Source of the DNA: Gammaproteobacteria bacterium
GTDB lineage: Bacteria; Pseudomonadota; Gammaproteobacteria; S144-34
Reading direction: 5' to 3'
Length of the DNA: 13,625 nt
NCBI GenBank assembly: GCA_015494165.1
Contig: WGBS01000201.1
Location: 1 to 13,625 of the forward strand
This document shows, piece after piece, positions 6,544 through 12,946 of the stretch; positions within the stretch are counted from its first letter, which is position 1; every line of letters begins with the position of its first letter. The position numbers and the translations under genes were made by a program. The notes beneath the pieces are model-generated. The model saw only the letters and a program-made list of their open reading frames with translations. It ran no database searches and was not told where the DNA came from.

Positions 6544-8364
6544 ATGGTCCACGTACGCTATACGGAGCCGCCGCACAGCGACCGCCGCGACCTCGAGAAC
6601 CTGCGCCGCGTCGCCCCCTTCCTCTGGGAGTACCGCGGGCGGGTGCTGCTCGCGCTCGCGGCGCTGGTGCTCGCCAAGCTCGCCAACGTCAGCGTGCCGC
6701 TGGTCCTCAAGGACATCGTCGACCACCTCGACCTCACCGCGCCGCACGCGCTCGCCCTGCCGCTCGCGCTGCTGCTCGGCTACGGCGCCCTGCGGCTCGC
6801 GGCCTCCGGCTTCAACGAGCTGCGCGACGCCGTCTTCGCGCGCGTGCGCTACCGCGCCATGCGGCGGCTGTCGTTGCGCCTGCTCGAGCACCTGCACCGC
6901 CTGGGCTTGCGCTTCCACCTCGAGCGGCGCACGGGGGCCATCTCGCGCGACCTCGAGCGCGGCACGCAGAGCGTGAGCTCGCTGCTCAACTACATGGTCT
7001 TCAACATCCTGCCGACGGCGGCGGAGTTCGTGCTGGTGGCCTTCATCCTGCTCGGGCGCTACGAGGCGCGCTTCGCCGTCGCCACCTTCGCCACGGTGGC
7101 GGTCTACGTGGCCTTCACGCTGGTGGTGACGGAATGGCGCATGCACTTCCGCCACACCATGAACGCGCTCGACTCCGAGGCCAACACCCACGCCGTCGAC
7201 AGCCTGATCAACTACGAGACGGTCAAGTACTTCGGCAACGAGCGCCTGGAGCTGGCGCGCTACGACGGCACGCTCGCGCGCTGGGAGGACGCCGCGGTCA
7301 AGAGCCAGACCTCCATGTCCTTCCTCAACTTCGGGCAGGGGGCGATCATCGCCGTCGGCGTCACCTTCGTCATGGTGTTCGCCGCCCAGGGCGTGGTGGC
7401 GGGGACCATGACCCTCGGCGACCTGGTGCTGGTCAACACGATGATGCTGCAGCTCTTCATGCCGCTGAACTTCCTCGGCATCGTCTACCGCCAGCTCAAG
7501 CACGCGCTCGCCGACATGGACCGCATGTTCCGGCTGCTCGACCACGAGCCCGAGATCCGCGACGCGCCGGACGCGCGCCCGCTGGAGGTGCGCCGCGGCG
7601 AGATCCGCTTCGAGCGCGTGGACTTCGCCTACCGGCCCGACCGGCCCATTCTGCGCGGTGTGGACTTCCGCGTGCCCGCCGGGCGCAAGGTGGCGGTGGT
7701 GGGGCCCTCGGGGGCGGGCAAGTCCACGCTCGTGCGGCTGCTGTTCCGCTTCTACGATGTCGACCGCGGGCGCATCCTGATCGACGGCCAGGACGTGCGC
7801 GAGGTGACGCAGGAGAGCCTGCGGCGGGCGATCGGCATCGTCCCGCAGGACACGGTGCTCTTCAACGACACGATCTACTACAACATCCTGTACGGGCGCC
7901 CGGACGCGAGCCGCGAGGAGGTCGAGGAGGCCGCGCGCCTCGCCCACATCCACGACTTCATCCTCTCGCTGCCGCAGGGCTACGAGACGGTGGTGGGCGA
8001 GCGCGGGCTCAAGCTCTCGGGCGGGGAGAAGCAGCGCATCGCCATCGCGCGCGTGCTCCTCAAGGACCCGCCCATCATGGTCTTCGACGAGGCCACCTCC
8101 TCGCTGGACTCGCACTCGGAGCAGGCCATCCTGGCGGCGCTGCGCGAGGTGGCGGCGCGCCGCACCACGCTGGTGATCGCCCACCGCCTGTCGACCATCG
8201 TCGACGCCGACGAGATCCTGGTCATGGACGGCGGCCGCATCGTCGAGCGCGGCGACCACCGGGCGCTGCTGGCCCAGGGCGGGCTCTACGCCCACCTGTG
8301 GGCGCTGCAGCAGCGCGAGCGCGAGGCCGGCGGGGCGCCGGCGGCCGCCGCCGGCGCCTCCTGA
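6544..8364 (+). CDS. Atm1-type ABC exporter (fused membrane and ATPase half-transporter)
   Basis: A 606-residue homodimeric ABC exporter of the Atm1/ABCB7 type; relatives export glutathione-linked sulfur, metal or Fe-S-related compounds. Six TM helices occupy about 30-310. The stretch NYETVKYFGNE (223-233) is the Atm1-family signature in the intracellular loop region. The ATPase domain has Walker A GPSGAGKST (387-395, Lys393), Q-loop Gln435, signature LSGGEKQR (491-498), Walker B IMVFDE (511-516, catalytic Glu516) and H-loop His547, all intact. The ATG at 6544 fits the family N-terminus (LRRVAPFLWEYRGRV follows shortly), although the ribosome-binding site is weak. An Ala-rich tail ends the protein. 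The S24-fold gene follows after 37 nt, probably on the same transcript. In a sulfur oxidiser a persulfide or glutathione-thiol substrate is plausible, but this is inference. Confidence 0.93.
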   Translation: MVHVRYTEPPHSDRRDLENLRRVAPFLWEYRGRVLLALAALVLAKLANVSVPLVLKDIVDHLDLTAPHALALPLALLLGYGALRLAASGFNELRDAVFARVRYRAMRRLSLRLLEHLHRLGLRFHLERRTGAISRDLERGTQSVSSLLNYMVFNILPTAAEFVLVAFILLGRYEARFAVATFATVAVYVAFTLVVTEWRMHFRHTMNALDSEANTHAVDSLINYETVKYFGNERLELARYDGTLARWEDAAVKSQTSMSFLNFGQGAIIAVGVTFVMVFAAQGVVAGTMTLGDLVLVNTMMLQLFMPLNFLGIVYRQLKHALADMDRMFRLLDHEPEIRDAPDARPLEVRRGEIRFERVDFAYRPDRPILRGVDFRVPAGRKVAVVGPSGAGKSTLVRLLFRFYDVDRGRILIDGQDVREVTQESLRRAIGIVPQDTVLFNDTIYYNILYGRPDASREEVEEAARLAHIHDFILSLPQGYETVVGERGLKLSGGEKQRIAIARVLLKDPPIMVFDEATSSLDSHSEQAILAALREVAARRTTLVIAHRLSTIVDADEILVMDGGRIVERGDHRALLAQGGLYAHLWALQQREREAGGAPAAAAGAS

Positions 8365-8386
8365 AGGGCCGGCGTCCGGCAACGGA

Positions 8387-8394
8387 AAGGAGGT
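8387..8394 (+). promoter_or_regulatory. Perfect Shine-Dalgarno of the S24-fold gene
   Basis: AAGGAGGT with 7 nt to the ATG at 8402. It is a near-complete anti-16S match and stronger than other ribosome-binding sites here, so the small protein may be made in excess of the ABC exporter encoded just upstream. Confidence 0.8.
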
Positions 8395-8401
8395 CAGCGC
8401 G

Positions 8402-8749
8402 ATGAACGAGGAAGAGCTGCGACGGGCCGTGGAGGCCACCATCGGCGGCTGCTCCGAGGCCGAGCCCTTCGCCCTGCAGGTGCTGGGCGACAGCATGGCG
8501 CCGGAGTTCGAGCACGGCTGCATCATCATCGTCGACCCCGGCGGCATCGTCGAGAGCGGCTGCTACGTGGTGGCAGAGCACGGCGGCGAGTACATCTTCC
8601 GCCAGCTCCGCATCGAGGACGGGCGCTGGGAGCTGCATGCGCTGCAGGAGGGGCACGAGGTGCTCGAGATCCCGGGCCCGCAGGCCATCAAGGGGGTGGT
8701 GGTGCAGAAGGCCGGCCGCCGCCGCCGGGACCGCAAGCGTTACGGCTGA
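8402..8749 (+). CDS. Small S24/LexA-fold protein, probably lacking protease activity
   Basis: A 115-residue protein corresponding to the LexA/UmuD C-terminal (peptidase S24) fold alone, with no DNA-binding domain. FALQVLGDSMAPEFEHG (23-39) contains the Ser-x-Met motif of the nucleophile (Ser32). CYVVAEHGGEYIFRQL aligns without gaps to the LexA segment VVVARIDDEVTVKRL and places Arg where the catalytic Lys156 of E. coli LexA sits. Self-cleavage should therefore be lost or much reduced. The C-terminus is strongly basic (GRRRRDRKRYG), suggesting nucleic acid or membrane contact. It follows the Atm1-type gene after 37 nt with a very strong ribosome-binding site. Automated annotation would probably say 'S24 family peptidase' or 'phage repressor', but no phage genes are nearby. 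Its role is unknown. Confidence 0.8.
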   Translation: MNEEELRRAVEATIGGCSEAEPFALQVLGDSMAPEFEHGCIIIVDPGGIVESGCYVVAEHGGEYIFRQLRIEDGRWELHALQEGHEVLEIPGPQAIKGVVVQKAGRRRRDRKRYG

Positions 8750-8780
8750 GCTGCAGCCCGTCTTGTGAGGCCCCCGGGAG

Positions 8781-9196
8781 TCAGGACAGCCCCGCCCGCT
8801 CCACCACCCAGGCGAAGTTGCGCCGGTAGAGGTCGAGGGCCGGATCGATGGCCGCAGCCACGCGGTCGGTGTCTATCGTGTCGTACAGGTGCGTGAGCAC
8901 GTTGCGCATGGCGCATGCCTCCATCAGCCCTTCGGCCAGCGGGGCGGGCAGCGCCGCGCGCTCGCGCAGCCGCTGGAAGATCTCGCGGTAGCTGCCGGCG
9001 CCCTCGCCGGTCTCGCGCCGCAGGAGCTGCAGCCCGACGTCCGCGGCGGCCTCGCACAGGAGCTGCAGCAGGCGCTCGATGGCGTAGTGCTGCCGCACGC
9101 GCTCCTCGTGGGCAAGGGCCCGAAGTCCGCGAGGTCGTCGAGGAAACGCTGCAGGGCGGCGAGCTTGCGCTCCAGCACCTCGGAGCGAGCCGTCAT
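8781..9196 (-). pseudogene. hepT: hepT (HEPN toxin/DUF86), interrupted by a 1-nt frameshift
   Basis: The N-terminal part is read from the ATG at 9196 (MTARSEVLERKLAALQRFLDDLADFGPL). The rest is in the next frame (EERVRQHYAIERLLQLLCEAAADVG, SYREIFQRL) and ends in the HEPN motif RNVLTHLYD, a full R-x4-H-x-Y, before the stop at 8781. Adding one C to the GGGCCC run near 9117-9122 restores a continuous 138-residue reading (DFGPLAHEERVRQ), the normal HepT length. HepT is the HEPN RNase-type toxin neutralised by MntA, which AMPylates the motif tyrosine. The start overlaps the mntA stop as ATGA, and GGAGG lies 9 nt upstream. The lesion could be a true inactivating deletion or a base-call error in a GC run. 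The run is not in frame for a standard slippery heptamer. Confidence 0.85.
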
Positions 9197-9636
9197 CGCC
9201 GCTTCCTCCCCGCCTCCACGAGCGCCTCGCGCCGCGCGCGCCGGAACTTGGCGCTGTCGGCATAGAGGAAGAAGGCGCGGCTCAGCTCGTGGTCGTAGAC
9301 GCCGGGCTCGGCCTCGTGCAGCGGCAGCCCGTGCCACAGGGCTTCGTAGCGCGCCACGGGATCGGTGGCGTCCGTGAGCACCAGCAGGTCCACGCGCCGG
9401 CCCGGGAGCAGGGCCTCCAGCTCGGCGAGCCAGCGGCCTTCCTCGAGCAGGCCCGGGAAGGTGCCGGGCGGCGGCATCACCGCGATGTCGAGGTCGCGCG
9501 GCGCCGGCGCGCCACGCGCCGCCGATCCGAAAAGGGTCACCAGGCGCCAGCCGTGGCGGCGCGCGAGGCGCGCGATGGCCTCGCGCGTCTCGGGATCGAG
9601 AGGCTCGTCGGGGCTACGCTCGCGCTGGCTGGACAC
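9193..9636 (-). CDS. mntA: MntA-type minimal nucleotidyltransferase antitoxin
   Basis: A 147-residue MNT-fold protein. LFGSAARGAPAPRDLDIAV carries the nucleotidyltransferase signature Gly37-Ser38-x9-Asp48-x-Asp50, and RVDLLVL supplies the third metal-binding Asp83, so all catalytic positions are present. In characterised hepT/mntA pairs MntA transfers AMP to the toxin's motif tyrosine and inactivates it. The GTG at 9636 is preferred because GGAGG lies 8 nt upstream; an in-frame ATG at 9666 has no ribosome-binding site and overlaps a candidate promoter. The stop overlaps the hepT start as ATGA. The tail is basic (RRARREALVEAGRKRR). The rhodanese stop lies 40 nt upstream, so read-through from that operon is possible. 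An intact antitoxin beside a broken toxin would be a viable decay state. Confidence 0.88.
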   Translation of the reverse strand: MSSQRERSPDEPLDPETREAIARLARRHGWRLVTLFGSAARGAPAPRDLDIAVMPPPGTFPGLLEEGRWLAELEALLPGRRVDLLVLTDATDPVARYEALWHGLPLHEAEPGVYDHELSRAFFLYADSAKFRRARREALVEAGRKRR

Positions 9637-9660
9637 GGCCCGGCCCTCCGCTGCCGGGCC
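9637..9660 (-). promoter_or_regulatory. Start-abutting hairpin with the mntA Shine-Dalgarno in its loop
   Basis: GGCCCGGC and GCCGGGCC are a perfect 8-bp inverted repeat around the 8-nt loop AGCGGAGG (minus-strand reading). The loop contains the ribosome-binding site, and the second arm touches the GTG start. It could be a DNA operator for toxin-antitoxin autorepression, or an RNA hairpin controlling ribosome access. Confidence 0.6.
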
Positions 9661-9661
9661 A

Positions 9662-9670
9662 AACATACCA
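9662..9670 (-). promoter_or_regulatory. Candidate extended -10 promoter of mntA-hepT
   Basis: TGGTATGTT (minus strand) fits TGnTATnnT and is the most AT-rich stretch nearby. It lies between the rhodanese stop and the hairpin. Initiation 6-8 nt downstream would put the first transcribed base at the 5' arm of the hairpin. No good -35 is seen. Confidence 0.35.
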
Positions 9671-9676
9671 CAGGGC

Positions 9677-10159
9677 TCAGGCGCGCGCGGGACGCCGGTC
9701 CGGCGGGAGCTGCTCCGGGCGCACGCGCGGGGCGAAGTAGGCGTCGGCCTCTTCGACGTCCACACGCCGCCCCTCGGCGTCCACGAGCGGCAGCTCGGCG
9801 TCGTTCCAGCCCTTGAGGCCAGTCTTGAGCGAGCTCACCCGGCGGTAGCCCATAAGCTGCATGGTGCGCGCGGCGAGCGCGCTGCGGTTGCCGGAGCGGC
9901 AGACGACGACGATCTCGCGCTCGCGCGCCTCGACCAGCTCCGGCACCGTCTCCTCGTAGCCCCAGTCGCAGGCGGACTCGAGGATGCCGCGCGGCACGTT
10001 GAGCGAGCCCTCGATGCGCATGGCGGCGAACTCCTCGGGCTCGCGCACGTCGAGCAGCAGCGGCGGCTCGGCCGCGGCCAGCCGCTCCTCGAGATCCCAA
10101 GGAAAGAGCTCGGGCACGTGCTCGAGGGCCTCGCGCACGAGGTCGGTGTAGCGCTTCAT
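9677..10159 (-). CDS. Single-domain rhodanese-like sulfurtransferase
   Basis: A 160-residue cytoplasmic rhodanese. The domain spans about 22-126: LLLDVREPEEF (34-44) and IEGSLNVPRG (49-58) are the conserved entry motifs, VVVCRSGNRS (84-93) holds the active-site loop with nucleophile Cys87, and GYRRVSSLKTGLKGW (104-118) ends the fold. No signal peptide is present. The 20-residue N-terminal helix and the 35-residue charged tail (ADAYFAPRVRPEQ) are outside the domain. Its ATG overlaps the NarL-like stop as ATGA, with AGGAGAAGG upstream, so it is coupled to the two-component genes. Rhodaneses pass sulfane sulfur through a Cys persulfide. Behind dsrNR this protein could relay sulfur to the TusA/DsrEFH/DsrC chain or generate a signal for the kinase; both roles are inference. 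There are four other cysteine-free motifs but only one further Cys (Cys64). Confidence 0.92.
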   Translation of the reverse strand: MKRYTDLVREALEHVPELFPWDLEERLAAAEPPLLLDVREPEEFAAMRIEGSLNVPRGILESACDWGYEETVPELVEAREREIVVVCRSGNRSALAARTMQLMGYRRVSSLKTGLKGWNDAELPLVDAEGRRVDVEEADAYFAPRVRPEQLPPDRRPARA

Positions 10160-10842
10160 GAACGCACCTTCTCCTGTGTCTCGCCGTCACGCCGCCGCAG
10201 CCCCAGCTCCACGGCCATCACCGCCGCCTCCACGCGCGAATGCACCCCGAGCTTGCGCAGGATGGCCTTGACGTGGAGCTTGACGGTGCCGTCGGAGATG
10301 CCGAGGTTGCGCGCGATGGCCTTGTTGCTCTGCCCCTCGGCGAGGAGGCCGAGGATCTCGCTCTCGCGCGGCGTGAGGCGCGCGAAGGGGTCCTCGGGCT
10401 CGCGCTCTTCCGCACCGTTCTCGCCCGCCTGCACCGCGCGCGCCAGCACCGGCGCCAGCTCCGGGGCGACGACCGTCTTGCCGCCGACGATCTCGCGCAG
10501 CGCCACCACGAGCTCGTCGGGCTCCATGTCCTTGAGGAGGTAGCCCTGGGCGCCGGCGCGCAGGGACTCGACGAGGTCGCGCTCGTCGGTGCTGGTGGTG
10601 AGCATGACCACGGCCATCTCGAGGCCGCGCTGGCGGATCTGGCGCAGCACCTCCAGGCCCCCCATGCCCGGCATGCGCATGTCGAGGAGCACCACGTCGG
10701 GCTCGAGCTCGGCGGCGAGCTCGAGGCCCTCCTCGCCGCTGCCGACGGAGCCCACCATCTCGATGCCGCGGTGGGAGAGCAGGTTCTCGAGGCCCTCGCG
10801 GAAGAGGGTGTGGTCATCGATCAGCAGCACGCGCAGGCTCAT
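10156..10842 (-). CDS. NarL/FixJ-type response regulator
   Basis: A 228-residue two-domain DNA-binding regulator. The receiver domain (1-120) has the acidic pair Asp9-Asp10, phospho-acceptor Asp54 in VVLLDMRMPGM, Thr82 and Lys104 (YLLKD), so it should be phosphorylatable. A linker of about 30 acidic residues leads to a LuxR-type helix-turn-helix at 155-215: LTPRESEILGLLAEG, NKAIARNLGISDGTVKLHVK, SRVEAAV. The last part resembles the DNA-binding domain of E. coli NarL closely. The start overlaps the kinase stop as ATGA, and the stop overlaps the rhodanese start in the same way. Its partner is the kinase encoded upstream. NarL-like sequence does not prove nitrate control, because the kinase has no nitrate-binding domain. 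Targets may include the dsr genes themselves (inference). Confidence 0.93.
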   Translation of the reverse strand: MSLRVLLIDDHTLFREGLENLLSHRGIEMVGSVGSGEEGLELAAELEPDVVLLDMRMPGMGGLEVLRQIRQRGLEMAVVMLTTSTDERDLVESLRAGAQGYLLKDMEPDELVVALREIVGGKTVVAPELAPVLARAVQAGENGAEEREPEDPFARLTPRESEILGLLAEGQSNKAIARNLGISDGTVKLHVKAILRKLGVHSRVEAAVMAVELGLRRRDGETQEKVRS

Positions 10843-12560
10843 GGCACCCTGGCTTCCTGCACGCCGCTGCCCTCGAGGCCGGCGCGCGTGAAGGTGAGCT
10901 GCACGCGCGTGCCCTCGCCGGGCTCGCTCTCGATGCGGAGCTTGCCGCCGAGGCGGCGCGCGCGGTCGCGCATGATGCTGAGCCCGAGGTGCTCGCCGCG
11001 GTGGGCGCTGCGCGCCGGCTGGTCGAAGCCCACGCCGTCGTCCTCCACCAGCACCTTGTAGGTGCCGTCGCGCGCCTGGAGCAGCACGCGGATGTGCTGG
11101 GCGCGGCTGTGCTTGCGGGCGTTGGCGAGGGCCTCCTGCACGATGCGCAGCACCTCCATCTCGGCCACCGCCGGCAGGCGGTCGCCCTCGTCCCATTCCT
11201 TCTGGAGGAAGACCTGGGCCCCGGTCTCGCGGCGGGCGCGCTCGACCAGGCGCTCGACCCCGGCCAGCAGGCCCCTGCGGTCCACCGGTGCGCGGAAATG
11301 GGCGATGAGCTCGCGCAGCTCGACGTAGGCCTCGTCCACGCTGTTCTCGATGCGCTCGAGCTCGTGCCACAGGCTCGCCTCCTTGCCGGTGTGCAGGCTC
11401 TCGTCGAGCACGCGGATCTGGAAGCGGAGGCTCGCGAGCGTCTGGGCGAGGGAGTCGTGCAGCTCGTGGGCGAGGCGGGTGCGCTCCTCCATGATCGACA
11501 GGCGCTGCGCCTCCTCGTCGAGGCGCGCCTTCTCGATCGCCATGCCCAGGTGGCGGCCGATGCTCGTGAGCAGCTCCTCGAGATCCTCGCGGCCCTCGAG
11601 GACGTCGCGCTCGACGAAGAGGTTGTAGACGCCGAGGGTGCGCCCGCGGTACTGGAGCGGCACGGCCAGCAGCGCGAGCTGCTCGCGGGCGAAGAGCGAG
11701 GAGCCGAGGAGCCGCCGGCAGTGCTCGAGGCTCTCGGTGACCAGCACCGCGCGCTCGTCGACGGCGGTCCCGCACAGGCAGTCGGCGGCGGGGATGACGC
11801 GGTCGCGCTCCTCCACGGTGGGGTCGAGGCCCACGCTTGCCACCAGCCGCATCTGCCCGTCGCTGTCGAGGAGGCGCACGGTGGCCGCGCGCGCGTCCAC
11901 GACCTCGCGCAGGGTGTGGAGGAAGCGGGTGAGGAGGTCGTCGAGGTCGCGCGAGACGTTCACGCTCGCGGCGACGTCGTAGAGGATCTGCAGCGAGCGC
12001 GTCTTCTGCTCGATACGCTCGGTCTGCTGGCGCACGGCCTCGTCCAGGTCGCGCGAAAGCACCTGAAGGCGCTCTGCCAGGGCATTGATATTCCTGGCGG
12101 TTTCATCGAACCCGCCCGGGAGCCCTTCGGGGACGCGCGCGGCGAGGTCGCCCGAGCGCGCGCGCCGCGCCCACTGCCGCACGTGCTCGAGGGGCTGGAC
12201 TAGCTCGCGGCGCACCGCGCCGGCGGCGGAGACGAGCAGGGCGAAGCCGGCAACGAGGAGGCCGCCCATCAGCGCCGCGGGCAGCGTGCCGGGCGCGTAG
12301 GCGAGCCACGCGGCGTCGAGGGCGATGGCGCCGAGCACGCCACCGAGGGCGCCGCACCGGCCGAGCAGCGCGCGCTGGCGCGGGCGCAAGGCCGGCTCCG
12401 GCAGCGCGGTCGCCGTCTCGCGCGTAGCACGCCCCCCCGGCGCCTCCGCTGCCGGTGGCTGCCGCTGCGTGTTGTCCCCAGCCCCGGCGCGGGGGCGCGG
12501 CCGGGGCGGCGCCACGCGCACCGGACGGCTGGACCGTGCCGGGACGGTCGTGGTCTGCAC
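10839..12560 (-). CDS. NarX-like sensor histidine kinase without the periplasmic nitrate sensor
   Basis: A 573-residue HPK7-type kinase. Two TM helices (about 65-87 and 93-115) are joined by only about six residues, where E. coli NarX has a periplasmic nitrate-binding helical bundle. HAMP (about 118-170) and a coiled coil (170-190) follow. A GAF-like module (about 192-345) carries DCLCGTAV (Cys261, Cys263) and Cys281, comparable to the central Cys cluster of NarX/NarQ. The HisKA_3 box is ERTRLAHELHDSLAQTL with phospho-acceptor His368. The ATPase has the N box at Asn480 (NARKHS), G1 at DDGVGF (508-512) and G2 at GEHLGLSIM (522-530). Sensing therefore looks cytoplasmic, perhaps redox or sulfur. 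The GTG start has a weak ribosome-binding site, and the first 60 Pro/Arg-rich residues may not be translated; in-frame GTGs occur at residues 14 and 16. The stop overlaps the regulator start as ATGA. Confidence 0.9.
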   Translation of the reverse strand: MQTTTVPARSSRPVRVAPPRPRPRAGAGDNTQRQPPAAEAPGGRATRETATALPEPALRPRQRALLGRCGALGGVLGAIALDAAWLAYAPGTLPAALMGGLLVAGFALLVSAAGAVRRELVQPLEHVRQWARRARSGDLAARVPEGLPGGFDETARNINALAERLQVLSRDLDEAVRQQTERIEQKTRSLQILYDVAASVNVSRDLDDLLTRFLHTLREVVDARAATVRLLDSDGQMRLVASVGLDPTVEERDRVIPAADCLCGTAVDERAVLVTESLEHCRRLLGSSLFAREQLALLAVPLQYRGRTLGVYNLFVERDVLEGREDLEELLTSIGRHLGMAIEKARLDEEAQRLSIMEERTRLAHELHDSLAQTLASLRFQIRVLDESLHTGKEASLWHELERIENSVDEAYVELRELIAHFRAPVDRRGLLAGVERLVERARRETGAQVFLQKEWDEGDRLPAVAEMEVLRIVQEALANARKHSRAQHIRVLLQARDGTYKVLVEDDGVGFDQPARSAHRGEHLGLSIMRDRARRLGGKLRIESEPGEGTRVQLTFTRAGLEGSGVQEARVP

Positions 12561-12566
12561 GGGGCT

Positions 12567-12575
12567 AGGATAGCA
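12567..12575 (-). promoter_or_regulatory. Candidate extended -10 promoter ahead of the kinase gene
   Basis: TGCTATCCT (minus strand) fits TGnTATnnT in the 68-nt gap between dsrR and the kinase. Initiation would fall at about the annotated GTG, so if real the message is nearly leaderless or translation begins at a GTG further in. No good -35 is visible. No convincing terminator separates dsrR from the kinase, so read-through is also likely. Confidence 0.3.
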
Positions 12576-12628
12576 CAGGGACGGACGCGCCCGCGCGGCG
12601 AAAGACCTTTCCCCTTAGGAGGTTGAGA

Positions 12629-12946
12629 TCATTCCTCGGTGGGCGGCGAGTAGTTGGGGTCGTTGGGGTTGAGGAAGATGAACTCGAACTTCCCCGGCTC
12701 GAGCTCCACGTAGTCGATGGTGGTGCCGCTCAGCAGCTCCAGGCTCACGGGCGCGATCACGACCTCGATGCCCTCGCATTCGAAGCGCAGGTCGTCGTGG
12801 CGGCCGATGTCGTCGAAACCCATGCCGTAGTGGATGGTGCCGTCCGGCATGCGCTTGGCGGCCAGCCGCAGCGCCATGCCCTCCGACTGGGTCTGGCGGG
12901 CCGACTCGCGGATCTGCCGGGCGGCGGCGGGGGTGATGGTGATCAT
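12629..12946 (-). CDS. dsrR: DsrR-like, cysteine-less IscA/A-type carrier homologue
   Basis: A 105-residue HesB/IscA-fold protein: MITITPAAARQIRESAR at the start, GMALRLAAKR (23-32), GIEVVIAPVSLELLSGTTIDYV (59-80) and FIFLNPNDPNY (89-99). A-type carriers hold iron or Fe-S with one Cys near position 35 and a terminal Cys-Gly-Cys. Here the first site reads PDGTIHYGMGF and the C-terminus ends NPNDPNYSPPTEE, so all three are absent; the only cysteine is Cys57 (FECEG). The same loss defines DsrR of Allochromatium vinosum, reported not to bind Fe-S and to affect dsr expression. The start overlaps the dsrN stop as ATGA, and AAGGAG lies 8 nt upstream. In A. vinosum dsrS follows; here a two-component pair does. 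The alternative is another Cys-less IscA relative, but the dsrN partner makes DsrR likely. Confidence 0.88.
   Translation of the reverse strand: MITITPAAARQIRESARQTQSEGMALRLAAKRMPDGTIHYGMGFDDIGRHDDLRFECEGIEVVIAPVSLELLSGTTIDYVELEPGKFEFIFLNPNDPNYSPPTEE

Noticed and set aside
6517..8547. A 676-codon minus-strand frame opposite the ABC exporter
   Set aside because: Its His/Asp/Val/Glu-rich sequence is the complement of the exporter reading, which carries all ABC motifs intact.
9112..9125. Programmed -1 frameshifting in hepT at GGGCCCTTG
   Set aside because: The run is not in the zero-frame register of an X XXY YYZ heptamer, and no typical downstream stimulatory structure was recognised. Mutation or sequencing error is simpler.
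12606..12623. A Shine-Dalgarno-like AGGAGG on the plus strand ahead of a plus-strand reading opposite dsrR
   Set aside because: The reading frame is the antisense shadow of dsrR and has no suitable start at the right spacing beyond a TTG.
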